From: Halovivax gelatinilyticus
GTDB taxonomy: Archaea > Halobacteriota > Halobacteria > Halobacteriales > Natrialbaceae
Reading direction: 5' to 3'
Assembly (NCBI RefSeq): GCF_024300625.1
Contig: NZ_CP101322.1
Location: forward strand, 2,121,992-2,185,991
DNA length: 64,000 nt
The first letter of the stretch is position 1, and every line of letters starts with the position of its first letter. Below the pieces are notes generated by a model, which was given only the letters and a program-made list of their open reading frames with translations, was not told the origin of the DNA and ran no database searches. The translations under genes were made by a program, and so were the position numbers. Shown here piece by piece: positions 52,619 through 61,828 of this stretch.

Positions 52619-54166
52619 ATGAGTTCAGAGGATCCTCGGGCCGGAGCGCTTCCCGGTCTGCACGCGTCTCCCTGGCTGGCCGCGTCGGCCGAACCGTTCG
52701 AACCGCTCTCCGGGTCGACCTCGACCGAAGTGGCGATCGTCGGCGCCGGGATCGCCGGCCTCTCGACGGCCGCCGAGCTGGTTGACCGGGGCTACGACGT
52801 GGCCGTACTCGAACGCGACCGCGTCGGGTCTGGAATTACGGGGAAGTCGACGGCCAAGGTCACGAGTCAGCACGGGCTCGTCTACGCTCCCCTCTGTCAG
52901 GAGTTCGGACTGGAACGAGCGACGCAGTACGCGAGGGCGAATCAGCGAGCGATCGAGACGGTCGAAGAACGCGTCGACGCGCTCGACGTCGCCGAGGCCT
53001 GCGGTTTTCGCCGGCGACCGGCGTACGTCTACGGTGACGACCGGGGATCGATCGAGCGCGAGGTGGACGCGGCCGCTCGAATCGGGTTGCCCGCGTCGTT
53101 CGTCACGTCGGTTCCGCCGTACGAACCGGCCGATTGCGGCGTCAGGTTCGACGACCAGGCCTGCGTCGATCCGCGACGGTACGTCCACGCGCTCGCCGCA
53201 TCCCTCGTCGAGGACGGCGGCTCCGTGTTCGAGCAAACGCGCGTCACCGGCGTCGATACCGGCGAGCACCCGAGCGTCGGGACCGAGCGCGGTCGGGTGT
53301 CCGCAGACCGCGTCGTCCTCACGACGGGATTTCCGATCGTCGACCGGCTGGGCCTGTTCGCCCGGCTCACGCCGAAACGATCGTACGTCCTCGCGCTCCG
53401 GATCGACGGCGAGCCGCCGGAGGGGATGTACTACCGTCCGGCCGAAGGTGCCAGCACGTATCGGTCGGTCCGGACGCACGAGGGGCCGGACGAGACGCTG
53501 GTACTCGTCGGCGGCGAGAACCACAAGACGGGACAGGGCGGTTCGACGCGCGAGCGATACCGGCGACTGGCGGCGTGGGCGCGCGACCGGTTCGACGTCC
53601 GCGAGGTCGCCTACCGGTGGTCGACGCAGGACTACGTCTCGGCCGACCGGGTTCCGCTCGTCGGTCCGGCCGGACCGGGGGCGCGAAACGTCTTCATCGC
53701 GACGGGATTCGGGGGCTGGGGGATGACTGGATCGACCGTCGCCGGGCGCCTGCTCGCGCGATTGATCGACGGCGAGGACCCCGAGATCGCGTCGCTGTAC
53801 GATCCGCGCCGGTTCACGCCGCACGCGTCGATCGGCCGGGTCGCGGTGGAGAACGCGGACGCGGCGGGTCAGTTCGCCTCCGACTGGGTTCGAAGCCTTC
53901 TCGGATCGACCGACCCCGCCGTCGAACCCGGCGAGGGAACGGTCGTCCGACGCGGCGGCCGACCGATTGCCGTCTCGAGAGACGACTCTGGCTCCCTCCG
54001 GGCCGTGTCGGCCGTCTGCCCGCACGCCTACTGCGTCGTCGACTGGAACGACGGCGAGGAAACCTGGGACTGTCCCTGTCACGGCTCGCGATTCGGTCCG
54101 GACGGGCGGGTTCTCGAAGGCCCGGCGAGCGAGGATCTGTCCCGAACGGAGTTCGAAGGGTCGTGA
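52619..54166 (+). CDS. FAD-dependent oxidoreductase with C-terminal Rieske domain
   Basis: 515 residues. FAD-binding motif VGAGIAGLSTAAEL (41-54) with E65 after strand 2, and a DAO-type substrate domain. The last 100 residues carry a Rieske [2Fe-2S] ligand set C467-x-H469 and C485-x2-H488 (VCPHAYCVVDW, DCPCHGSRFGPDG). The fusion allows electron flow from flavin to the iron-sulfur centre in one chain. Homologues are annotated as glycine/amino-acid oxidases; the substrate here is unknown. Confidence 0.88.
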   Translation: MSSEDPRAGALPGLHASPWLAASAEPFEPLSGSTSTEVAIVGAGIAGLSTAAELVDRGYDVAVLERDRVGSGITGKSTAKVTSQHGLVYAPLCQEFGLERATQYARANQRAIETVEERVDALDVAEACGFRRRPAYVYGDDRGSIEREVDAAARIGLPASFVTSVPPYEPADCGVRFDDQACVDPRRYVHALAASLVEDGGSVFEQTRVTGVDTGEHPSVGTERGRVSADRVVLTTGFPIVDRLGLFARLTPKRSYVLALRIDGEPPEGMYYRPAEGASTYRSVRTHEGPDETLVLVGGENHKTGQGGSTRERYRRLAAWARDRFDVREVAYRWSTQDYVSADRVPLVGPAGPGARNVFIATGFGGWGMTGSTVAGRLLARLIDGEDPEIASLYDPRRFTPHASIGRVAVENADAAGQFASDWVRSLLGSTDPAVEPGEGTVVRRGGRPIAVSRDDSGSLRAVSAVCPHAYCVVDWNDGEETWDCPCHGSRFGPDGRVLEGPASEDLSRTEFEGS

Positions 54167-54320
54167 GCGATCGGTCGTGCCGACGCCGAACGGTCAGTTT
54201 GAACTCCGTCGTGTCCGGTAGGCCGAGCAGTTTACGTCTGCTCGAACGCGACATAATTCGACGTCTGACGAATCGAATCTCTCCTCATCTGAGGCGAATC
54301 GGGCCGATTTCTCTCGGGCG

Positions 54321-54887
54321 TTGCGAACGTTCGTCGCGGTCTGTTGGCTCCTCACGGCGGCGTTCGTCATCGCCGTCTCGATGGTCGGCGTCTCGCGATT
54401 GCCGTCGGTTCCGGCGGCGGTGGTGGGACTTTCTGTGGCGTCGGTCATCCTCCTCTCGGCACTCGTCGCCGGCTTTCTCGAAAACGGCGGATACGAAGCT
54501 ATCGGCGCCGACCCGAACGCGACGGCGAGATTTGGCTGGCTGGCCCTGCTGTATTTCCCGGTCGCGTTCGTTCCGACGCTCGTCGGACTCGACGCGTTCG
54601 GGCTCACACCAACCGTCGCGTTCGCGGTGGTTGTCGGCGCCGCGATCGGTGTCGCCGGCTGGCTCACCACGTTCGGCGGATTCGACAGGGTGGCGTTCGA
54701 AGAGCGCCACGTGGTCCACGCCGCGGGCGCGGCGGTCGTCTGCTTCGCCGTCGGATCGACGATCGGTCTACTCGTCGTTCCGGCTCAGTTCCAGACGCCG
54801 GCTTGGACGGGTATCGGGGCGATCGCGGCTCAGATTGTCGTCCTGTGGATCGGGCTCGGTGGCTACGTCGATCGCATTCGTGCGTGA
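54321..54887 (+). CDS. multi-span membrane protein, unrecognised
   Basis: 188 residues from TTG 54321 (no ATG/GTG gives a better N-terminus). About six hydrophobic segments, Val/Ala/Gly-rich, with a single acidic loop (LENGGYEAIGADPNATAR). No family is recognised. Confidence 0.6.
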   Translation: MRTFVAVCWLLTAAFVIAVSMVGVSRLPSVPAAVVGLSVASVILLSALVAGFLENGGYEAIGADPNATARFGWLALLYFPVAFVPTLVGLDAFGLTPTVAFAVVVGAAIGVAGWLTTFGGFDRVAFEERHVVHAAGAAVVCFAVGSTIGLLVVPAQFQTPAWTGIGAIAAQIVVLWIGLGGYVDRIRA

Positions 54888-54934
54888 GTCTTCCTGCGGT
54901 GACCCTACAAGAGTGGGCGGCGTGGAGACCAGTC

Positions 54935-55192
54935 ATGACCGAAGCGTCGCTCGCGGCCGTCGAAGACGCGCTCGATCGTGCGACGGCGTTGCCGGCCGAA
55001 GACGCCGAGGCGCTCCTGCGGTCGGCGCGAGAGAATCTCGCAGAGGCCCGGACCCGCGAATCAGTCGACCGGGAGGCGGCCGATTACCTCGAAACCCGTC
55101 TCGAACAGCGGCTCCGAGAAATCGACGAGCGAGACGCCTACGACGCCGGGATGGGGGCGGCGATGGAACCCGACGACGAGGACGCCCCGTAG
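54935..55192 (+). CDS. small helical acidic protein
   Basis: 85 residues from ATG 54935. It is almost entirely charged amphipathic helix (AEALLRSARENLAEARTRES, YLETRLEQRLREIDERDAYD) and ends in an acidic tail, suggesting a dimeric coiled coil. Short haloarchaeal proteins of this kind are common and uncharacterised. Confidence 0.6.
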   Translation: MTEASLAAVEDALDRATALPAEDAEALLRSARENLAEARTRESVDREAADYLETRLEQRLREIDERDAYDAGMGAAMEPDDEDAP

Positions 55193-55328
55193 ACGGACAC
55201 CGCCTGCGCCTCGCCGACGCGGCCCACGGCCCACTGACGCCCACGACTCGCCGGCCACGTCTCCCGCGATAGCGGCGACGCCGGCCAGCTTCAATCGATT
55301 TATCCGGTGGCCGCCCGCACTCGACAGT

Positions 55329-55997
55329 ATGCGAATCGCACTGCTCGGCGGCACGGGCGATATCGGAGAGGGGCTCGCGCTGCGGTGGGCCCGGGACACC
55401 GACCACGAGATTCTGATCGGCTCGCGCGATCCCGAGAAAGCGCGCGAGGCGGTCGAGACCTACGAGGACCGACTCGCCGACCACGGCGCGACGGGCGATC
55501 TGAAGGGCTTCGCCAACGAGATGGCCGCAGACCGCGCGGACGTCGTCGTCCTCTCGGTACCGCCGTACTACGCCGGCGACACCGTCGAGGCCGTCGCCGA
55601 CCGGCTCGACGCCGAGACGATCCTCGTCACGCCGGCGGTCGGGATGAAAGGCGACGAGGACGGTATGCACTACCACCCGCCGGGCGCGGGCAGCGTCACG
55701 GCGCTCGTCGCCCAGCGCGCCCCCGACGAGGTTCCCGTCGTCGGCGCGTTCCACAACCTCGCCGCCGGCAAGCTCGCAGCCATCGACGTCGAAATCGACC
55801 TCGACACCCTGATCGTCGGCGACGACGCCGACGCGAAGCGGACGGTCACCCAGCTCGCCGAATCCATCGAGGGGCTTCGTGCGCTCGACGCCGGCCCGAT
55901 CGCGAACGCGGCCGAAGTCGAGAGCGTCACGCCGCTCGTCATCAACATCGCGAAGTACAACGACGACCTCAGCGACGTCGGCGCGAAGTGGATCTAG
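55329..55997 (+). CDS. npdG: F420-dependent NADP reductase (NPDG family)
   Basis: 222 residues. The N-terminal LLGGTGDIGEGLALRWA is the NADP-binding motif, with SRDPEKA as phosphate site. SVPPYYAGDTVEAVADRL, VTPAVGMKG and AGKLAAI are family markers. The enzyme exchanges hydride between NADP and coenzyme F420, a cofactor haloarchaea make. A TATA-like TTTATC stands about 30 nt upstream. Confidence 0.88.
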   Translation: MRIALLGGTGDIGEGLALRWARDTDHEILIGSRDPEKAREAVETYEDRLADHGATGDLKGFANEMAADRADVVVLSVPPYYAGDTVEAVADRLDAETILVTPAVGMKGDEDGMHYHPPGAGSVTALVAQRAPDEVPVVGAFHNLAAGKLAAIDVEIDLDTLIVGDDADAKRTVTQLAESIEGLRALDAGPIANAAEVESVTPLVINIAKYNDDLSDVGAKWI

Positions 55998-56030
55998 CGG
56001 GATCTGCGTTTCGAAACGGACGATTGAAGG

Positions 56031-56065
56031 CTCGACGCTGGGGAGCGTCGGCTCCTCGGCTCCGA
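56031..56065. terminator. two consecutive hairpins between convergent genes
   Basis: CGACGCT-GGGG-AGCGTCG at 56031-56048 and CCTCGG-CT-CCGAGG at 56052-56065 lie between the stop of npdG and the stop of the convergent thioredoxin gene. They may act for both strands; no T-run follows. Confidence 0.45.
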
Positions 56066-56094
56066 GGTTTCGCCCGAAAAGGGGTGGACTTCGG

Positions 56095-56364
56095 TCAGGC
56101 GCCCGCGGACTCCAGGGCGTCTTCGATGTCCTCGCGCTGGGTGACGCCGACGAACCGTTCGACGATCCCGTCTTCGTTCTCGATGACGAGCGTCGGGAGC
56201 GATCGGACCTGGTACTCGTTGGCGACGTCCTGGGCCTCGTCGACGTTGATCTTCTCGACGTCGAAGCGACCGTCCCAGTCTTCTTCTATCTCCTCTAAGA
56301 TCGGATCCTGGGTCTTACAGGGGCCACACCAGTCCGCGTAGAAATCTTTGAGCGTGACAGTCAT
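56095..56364 (-). CDS. thioredoxin-like protein
   Basis: 89 residues from ATG 56364. Active site WCGPCK at 12-17, cis-Pro in SLPTLVIEN. It is shorter than classical thioredoxin (about 105) because the first helix and strand are missing, as in glutaredoxin-like archaeal thioredoxins. A disulfide reductase; partners are not visible. Confidence 0.88.
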   Translation of the reverse strand: MTVTLKDFYADWCGPCKTQDPILEEIEEDWDGRFDVEKINVDEAQDVANEYQVRSLPTLVIENEDGIVERFVGVTQREDIEDALESAGA

Positions 56365-56569
56365 ATCCTCTACCTGGGTTTCCGGCCGGTCGCGCATAAG
56401 AGTTTCCCAGTGGTCGTCTTCCTGCCGATACCCCGGACGTCGACGGCGGGCTCGAATCGACGATCGGAGACCAAATTCCATCGTCGAGGCGCGCCCGTGT
56501 TGGTCGATTCCGCCGCGGTAGCGCCGGCGTCTCCCCGACGCAGTTCAGACCGCGGAGAGGCGAATCACT

Positions 56570-57484
56570 ATGATGGTTGGGCCACACTGGGTGAGCGTGG
56601 ACGAACTCGATCCGCACGACGCGTTCGCCAAACTGGCCGACGAGACGCGGGTCGATATCCTCCGAGCGGTCGCCGAAGCGGAGCGCGAGGGCGAACTCGA
56701 CGAGGCCACGCCGCGGCTATCGTTCAAGGCGCTGTACGACCGCGTCGACGTCTCGAACAGCTCCCGCTTCGCGTACCACCTCGATCAACTCACAGGGACG
56801 TTTTTACACAAGAACGAGGACGGATACGCGTTCACGTGGGCCGGCGAGCGTATCGTACGGACGATCCTCGCTGGCGGCTACGGAACGGAAATCGCGTTCG
56901 ATCCGGTCGCCCTCGACGGTCCCTGTCCGGCCTGCGGGGCGTCGACGCTACGGGCCGGTCCAGAGACGACGACAATCTGCGTTCGCTGTCGGTCGTGCGA
57001 AGGAGCGATCGCGTCGTATCCACTGACGCCAGGCCTGGCCGCGAATCGCGATCCGGCGGCGCTCGTCAGTGCGGCGGAGCGACGGATTCGGTCGTCGTAC
57101 GACGACATCTTCGCCGGCGACTGTCCGAAGTGCGGCGGGCGGTTGCGGCGTTCGATTCGCGACGCTGAACCGCTTCCGGGTGATCCGTACCTCTCCGTCA
57201 GTCGGTGTCGCGAGTGTCTGGCACCGTACGGGTTACCCGTCTCGTTCTGGGCGCTCTCGCACCCGGCGACCGTCGCGTTCTACTGGACGCACGACGTCGA
57301 CATCCGGTCGACGCCGTTTTGGGAACTCATCGCGTACCTCGCCGACGGTCGATGGACCGTCGAGGGAATCGAGGGTGGGTCCGCCTATCGGATCACGCTC
57401 CGTGAGGCGGACGATGAACTCCACCTCGCACTCGATGCTGACCTCACCGTCACGGACGTCACTCGCCTGACGAGCGAAACGTGA
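56570..57484 (+). CDS. ArsR-like winged-helix protein with zinc ribbons
   Basis: 304 residues (starts at 56570, 56573 or GTG 56591 are possible). The winged helix occupies ~12-90 (LADETRVDILRAVAEAEREG, SNSSRFAYHLDQLTGTFL). A first zinc ribbon uses CPACGAS and CVRCRSC; a second uses CPKCGG and CRECLAP. A C-terminal beta domain follows. This architecture (DUF7347 HTH plus DUF7351) is common in haloarchaea and acts as a transcription regulator of unknown signal. Confidence 0.8.
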   Translation: MMVGPHWVSVDELDPHDAFAKLADETRVDILRAVAEAEREGELDEATPRLSFKALYDRVDVSNSSRFAYHLDQLTGTFLHKNEDGYAFTWAGERIVRTILAGGYGTEIAFDPVALDGPCPACGASTLRAGPETTTICVRCRSCEGAIASYPLTPGLAANRDPAALVSAAERRIRSSYDDIFAGDCPKCGGRLRRSIRDAEPLPGDPYLSVSRCRECLAPYGLPVSFWALSHPATVAFYWTHDVDIRSTPFWELIAYLADGRWTVEGIEGGSAYRITLREADDELHLALDADLTVTDVTRLTSET

Positions 57485-57724
57485 TTCGCGATCCGCGCGC
57501 GACCCTGTCGACCGCTCGTTCGCCGAAAAAATCAATGTCACAACTCAAACGACGTTGAGCCGCGCGCCGTTTTCGGACCTGCACCCGCCCGCTCGACTCG
57601 TCGATCACCCCTCCTGGCTCAACCGCGCTTGTGTTCCGAATCGAACATATGTTATTTTTCCAACAACACTTATGTGGCACCCTCTCGGTCGACCAACTGC
57701 TCGGACACGCCGGGCGAGTAACAG

Positions 57725-58738
57725 ATGACGGCCATACAAACGCACGGACTGACGAAATGCTACGGAGACGTAACGGCGATAGCGGACGTCGACCTGACGG
57801 TCGAGTCCGGGGAGGTGTTCGGCTTCCTCGGTCCGAACGGGGCGGGGAAGTCGACGACGATCGACGTCCTGCTCGACTTCGTTCGACCGACGTCGGGCCG
57901 AGCCGAGGTACTTGGATTCGACGCCCAGCGCGAGTCCGACGCGATCGGTCATCGAATCGGTGTCCTCCCCGACGGCTTCTCCCTCTACGAGCGCCTCAGC
58001 GGGGTCCGCCACGTCTCGTTCGCGATCGAGACCGCGGGTGCAGACGACGATCCGTACGCCCTCTGCGAGCGGGTCGGACTCGATCGTTCGGACGCCGAAC
58101 GCCCGACCGGTGGGTACTCGAAGGGGATGACGCAGCGACTCGCGACGGCGATGGCGCTCGCCGGCGATCCGGAGCTGCTCGTCATGGACGAACCGACGAG
58201 CGGCCTCGATCCAGCCGGCATCCGCGAGATGCAAGCGCTCGTCCGGGAGGAGGCCGATCGCGGGACGACCGTCTTCTTCTCGAGTCACGTCCTCGCCCAC
58301 GTCGAGCGCGTCTGTGATCGCGTCGGCGTTCTCCACGACGGCCGGCTGATCGCCGTCGACACGATCGACGGCCTGGACGAGGCGCTCGGCGGCGGCGCGA
58401 CGGTGACCGTAGAACTCGCCGAGCCGATGGCGGAGGTGCTCGAGACGCTTCGGGCCGTCGACGGGGTCGCCGACGTCGCGGTCAGCGGTCCAGTCGTCGA
58501 AGCGACGTGTCGAGTGCCACGAGCCAAGGCCGACACCATCCTCGCCCTCGAGGAGGCGGGAGCGACCGTCCGCGACGTCTCGATCGAGGAGACCTCGCTC
58601 GAATCGCTGTTCGCGACGTTGACCGAAACGGGCGGGTTCGAGCGCCGGCCCGGGAGCGACGGTTCGACGGCGGCCCGGACCGGCGATCGACGGAACGGCA
58701 ACTCGACCGCCGTCGTCGAACCGGCGGTGAATTCGTGA
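57725..58738 (+). CDS. ABC transporter ATPase subunit
   Basis: 337 residues. Walker A GPNGAGKSTTID, signature YSKGMTQRL, Walker B LLVMDEPTSGLDPA, H-loop SSHVLAHVER. A C-terminal 100-residue extension (VTVELAEPMAEVLETLRAVD, ETSLESLFATL) is the regulatory domain seen in NosF/CcmA-type exporters. The last base pairs overlap the permease gene by 4 nt, so the two are translationally coupled. Divergent region 57485-57724 carries its promoter. Confidence 0.92.
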   Translation: MTAIQTHGLTKCYGDVTAIADVDLTVESGEVFGFLGPNGAGKSTTIDVLLDFVRPTSGRAEVLGFDAQRESDAIGHRIGVLPDGFSLYERLSGVRHVSFAIETAGADDDPYALCERVGLDRSDAERPTGGYSKGMTQRLATAMALAGDPELLVMDEPTSGLDPAGIREMQALVREEADRGTTVFFSSHVLAHVERVCDRVGVLHDGRLIAVDTIDGLDEALGGGATVTVELAEPMAEVLETLRAVDGVADVAVSGPVVEATCRVPRAKADTILALEEAGATVRDVSIEETSLESLFATLTETGGFERRPGSDGSTAARTGDRRNGNSTAVVEPAVNS

Positions 58739-59670
58739 GTCCCGATACGCCGGAATCGGTGGCGCGGTCCGGGACGGATCGCCCGTCCAGGGCGCGATTC
58801 GGGATGATCCTGGCCGTCGCCCGCAAGGACATCGAGGACGTCGCGCGGTCGCGAATGCTCCTCGCCATGGTGGCGCTCCTCGTCGGATTCGTGACCGTCC
58901 TCTACGCGGCGTTCGGCCTGATCGCCGACGACGGAACCGCCGGCGAAACCCTCGCCTGGCTGGCCCTTCCGATGCAGACGATCCTCGGAATCGCCGCGCT
59001 CGTCGTCGGCTACCTGGCCATCGTCGGCGAGCGGCGCTCGGGGAGCATCAAACTACTTCTGGGACTGGCGCCGTCGCGACGCGACGTCGTCCTCGGGACG
59101 CTTTTGGGGCGCAGCGCGATCGTCGTCGCGGCCCTAACGCCGGCCGCCGTCCTCGCGGGCGCGCTGAGCCTCGCCCTCTTCGGGTCCCTTCCGGTCCGCG
59201 CCTGGCTCGTACTGACGGGCGCGACGATTCTCTTCGGATTCGCGTTCGTCGGCCTGGCCGTCGGCGTCTCGGCGGCCGTCGCGACTCGCGGTCGGGCGAT
59301 GGCGATCGTCGTCGGCCTCTTCGCGACGTTCGTCGCGCTCTGGGAGCTCGTCGTCGCCGGACCGTACTACCTCATTCACGGCGAGACGCCGCCGATCGAG
59401 GCGGAGGGGTGGTACCTCTTCGTCGACGGACTCAACCCGATCGCCGCCTACGCCGGAATCGCCAATCGGGCAGTATCCGGCGACGCCTGGCCGCTCCAGT
59501 TCGGCTACGGTCTTCGCGAGCCGGAGGCGCTCACGACGCCGTCGACGGAGCGGTACGTCGGCGAGGCGCCGTTTTACCTCCAGGAGTGGTTCGGCGTCGC
59601 CGTCTTGCTCGCGTGGTTCGTCGTTCCGCTAGCGCTCGGCTACGTTCGGTTCCAGCGGACCGACCTATAG
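58735..59670 (+). CDS. ABC-2-type permease, NosY-like
   Basis: 311 residues from GTG 58735, overlapping the ATPase stop as GTGA. About six spans, with the typical N-terminal cytoplasmic start (RFGMILAVARKDIEDVARSR) and a long extracellular loop near the end containing NPIAAYAGIANRAVSG. An ATG at 58804 would cut the N-terminal amphipathic helix. It works with the ATPase at 57725; substrate unknown. Confidence 0.85.
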   Translation: MSPDTPESVARSGTDRPSRARFGMILAVARKDIEDVARSRMLLAMVALLVGFVTVLYAAFGLIADDGTAGETLAWLALPMQTILGIAALVVGYLAIVGERRSGSIKLLLGLAPSRRDVVLGTLLGRSAIVVAALTPAAVLAGALSLALFGSLPVRAWLVLTGATILFGFAFVGLAVGVSAAVATRGRAMAIVVGLFATFVALWELVVAGPYYLIHGETPPIEAEGWYLFVDGLNPIAAYAGIANRAVSGDAWPLQFGYGLREPEALTTPSTERYVGEAPFYLQEWFGVAVLLAWFVVPLALGYVRFQRTDL

Positions 59671-59705
59671 GTCGACGTTCGGTTCGGGCGAACTCGACTC
59701 GGCGT

Positions 59706-59996
59706 TCACAGCCGTAACATCTGGGCGTGGCGCGTCTCGCCGACATCCAGGACGTGGGCCTCGTCGACGACGCCGACCTCGATCGCGAGGTCGACTGATC
59801 GGGTACCGACGATGTTTGCGACGTCTGCCCGCGCGAGCGCGTCGCGGACGGCGTCGGCTTCGACCGTCTCGGTGCCGTAGAACTCCTCGGTCACGGTGAG
59901 CGAGACCGCGCCGTCCTCGAACGTCTCGCCGAGCACGTCGGCGTCGCAGACGGCGACCAGCAGGCCCTTTTCGGTCTCGCGTTCGGTGAGGATCAT
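59706..59996 (-). CDS. DUF424-family protein
   Basis: 96 residues. LLVAVCDADVLGETFEDGAV and ANIVGTRSVDLAIEVGVVDE are typical of DUF424, a small archaeal family found near translation factors. Its ATG overlaps the TGA of the upstream TPR gene (ATGA), so both are co-translated. Confidence 0.85.
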   Translation of the reverse strand: MILTERETEKGLLVAVCDADVLGETFEDGAVSLTVTEEFYGTETVEADAVRDALARADVANIVGTRSVDLAIEVGVVDEAHVLDVGETRHAQMLRL

Positions 59997-60796
59997 TCGA
60001 GGTGCGCCCGCTCGTGTTCTTCGATGAACTCCTGTTCGGCTTGCGCTCTGAGTTCGTCCGCCTCCTCCGCGACGCGCTCGGCCTCGGCGTCTTCGCCCAG
60101 TTCCTCCAGGATGCGCGCCTTCTCGTCCAAGACGAGCGAGTTGCGCATGCCCAGCCGGATCGCGTTGTCGATACACCGAAGCGCGTCCTCGACGAGACCG
60201 CGCTCTGAGAGCAAGAACGCCCGGTTGTACCACCCTTCGGCGAAGCGCGGGTCGCGCTCGACGGCGCGCTCTGCGTGCTCGAGCGCCTGTGCGGTCTCGC
60301 CGTACTCCCAGAGGGCGAACGCGAGGTTGCTCTCGGCCGTCGCGGCGTGCTCGCCGGCCGAGCGCGTGTTCCCCGTCTCCTCCGGGCTGGTCTCGATCTC
60401 GATCCCGTCGGCGACGTGGATCGCCTCGCGATACGCACCGATCGCTTCGTCCCACTCTTCGAGTTCCGCGTGGGCGACGCCTTTGTTCGTCCAGGCCTCC
60501 TGGACGAGCCGGTCGTCTTCGGCGTACTGGGCGGTGCGCTCGAACGCCTCGGTGGCCTGCTCGAACCGGTTGATCTGCATGTAGTTTAGGCCCACGTCGA
60601 GGAGCGTCTCGGCGTCGACGTCGTCGCTCGCGATCTGGCGGTCGTCGAGCATGTCGGCGACTACCCGCGAGTCGACCGGGTCCACTTTCCCCGGATCGAC
60701 GTCCAGCTCGGGCGGATCCAGGTCGAACTCGTCGTAGGGGTCGTCGAAGCCGGCCCCTTCCGAGAACCGGTGGGGGTCGTCACCCTCGTCAGTCAT
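59993..60796 (-). CDS. TPR-repeat protein
   Basis: 267 residues from ATG 60796. A disordered acidic N-terminus (~1-45) is followed by four to five tetratricopeptide repeats (TLLDVGLNYMQINRFEQATE, WTNKGVAHAELEEWDEAIGA, WYNRAFLLSERGLVEDALRC). A scaffold without catalytic motif. Co-translated with DUF424 (4-nt overlap), implying a shared job, perhaps in translation or RNA handling. Confidence 0.85.
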   Translation of the reverse strand: MTDEGDDPHRFSEGAGFDDPYDEFDLDPPELDVDPGKVDPVDSRVVADMLDDRQIASDDVDAETLLDVGLNYMQINRFEQATEAFERTAQYAEDDRLVQEAWTNKGVAHAELEEWDEAIGAYREAIHVADGIEIETSPEETGNTRSAGEHAATAESNLAFALWEYGETAQALEHAERAVERDPRFAEGWYNRAFLLSERGLVEDALRCIDNAIRLGMRNSLVLDEKARILEELGEDAEAERVAEEADELRAQAEQEFIEEHERAHLE

Positions 60797-60970
60797 CGAT
60801 ATAGGGTAGTTCCCCGCGCGGGTTAAGGCCTGCGACACCGGGCTGGCGCCGGTTCGACGGGGAACTGTACCCTCACCAGTGCGACGTCGCCCCAGCGGAG
60901 GCTTCGACTGACCCCGACGCGCCCCGTTCGATCCCACGGGTTCAAGCGACCCGCAGTCGAATCACACCGT

Positions 60971-61582
60971 ATGCGTTCGTTCGTCAGCGTCGACCTGCCG
61001 GCGTCGTTCGCCGATCGGGTCGCCGACGTGCAGTCCGCCTTCGCGGACGCGTCGGGACTTTCGTTCACCGATCCCGGACAGGCGCACGTGACGCTCACCT
61101 TCCTCGGAGACGTCGATCCCGACCGACGCACAGCCCTCGAGTCGGAACTCGCGACGGCGGTCGAGAACGCCGGCGTCTCGCCGTTTTCGGTCACCTACGG
61201 CGGGCTGGGCGTCTTTCCGGACCTTTCGTACGTTTCGGTGATCTGGCTCGGCGTCCTCGACGGTGGCGACGAACTCACTCACCTCCACGAGGCTGTCGAA
61301 CGGCGGACGACGGCGATGGGCTTCGAGGCCGATTCGCACGAGTTCACCCCACACGTCACGCTCGCCCGGATGGAACACGCCGGGGGGAAGGACCTGGTCC
61401 AGGAGCTGGTGACCGACTGGCCCGCCTCGGCCGAGACGGCCGCGATGGATCCGGCGATTCGTCACACCGACGAGGGGCCGATCGTCGGCGAGACGACCGT
61501 CGAGGAGATACGCCTGACCGAGAGTACGCTCGGACCTGACGGTCCGACGTACGAGACCGTTACTCGTTTCCCGCTCGAGTAG
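60971..61582 (+). CDS. thpR: RNA 2',3'-cyclic phosphodiesterase
   Basis: 203 residues. The two catalytic HxT motifs are H39-V-T-L and H128-V-T-L, the signature of the 2H/LigT family. ThpR opens 2',3'-cyclic phosphates at RNA ends to 2'-phosphates and can act in tRNA splicing reversal. Stand-alone gene. Confidence 0.92.
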   Translation: MRSFVSVDLPASFADRVADVQSAFADASGLSFTDPGQAHVTLTFLGDVDPDRRTALESELATAVENAGVSPFSVTYGGLGVFPDLSYVSVIWLGVLDGGDELTHLHEAVERRTTAMGFEADSHEFTPHVTLARMEHAGGKDLVQELVTDWPASAETAAMDPAIRHTDEGPIVGETTVEEIRLTESTLGPDGPTYETVTRFPLE

Positions 61583-61828
61583 GGGGCATGGTCTCCACGG
61601 ACGTGCCCTCGCGGGACCGGATTCTCCCGCCGTCCGGGTCCTCGCGGAGACTGGGTCCTCGTAACGACAGTCCGGACTCGTCGAACTCGCCTCGTCTCTG
61701 ACCGCCGCGTAATCGATCGATAGTGGACAGAACAGTTCGCGTATTCTGACGGTTCGGCCCCCGAGGCCGTCGTAATCCGGTCGTACACCGGTGAGAGTAA
61801 TGACCGTCGCCGGCGTGGATTGGCGGAC

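Noticed and set aside
53134-55272. 712-codon plus-strand frame over the FAD-Rieske gene
   Set aside because: Composition is Arg/Pro/Gly with no acidic bias and it crosses several genuine genes in other frames.
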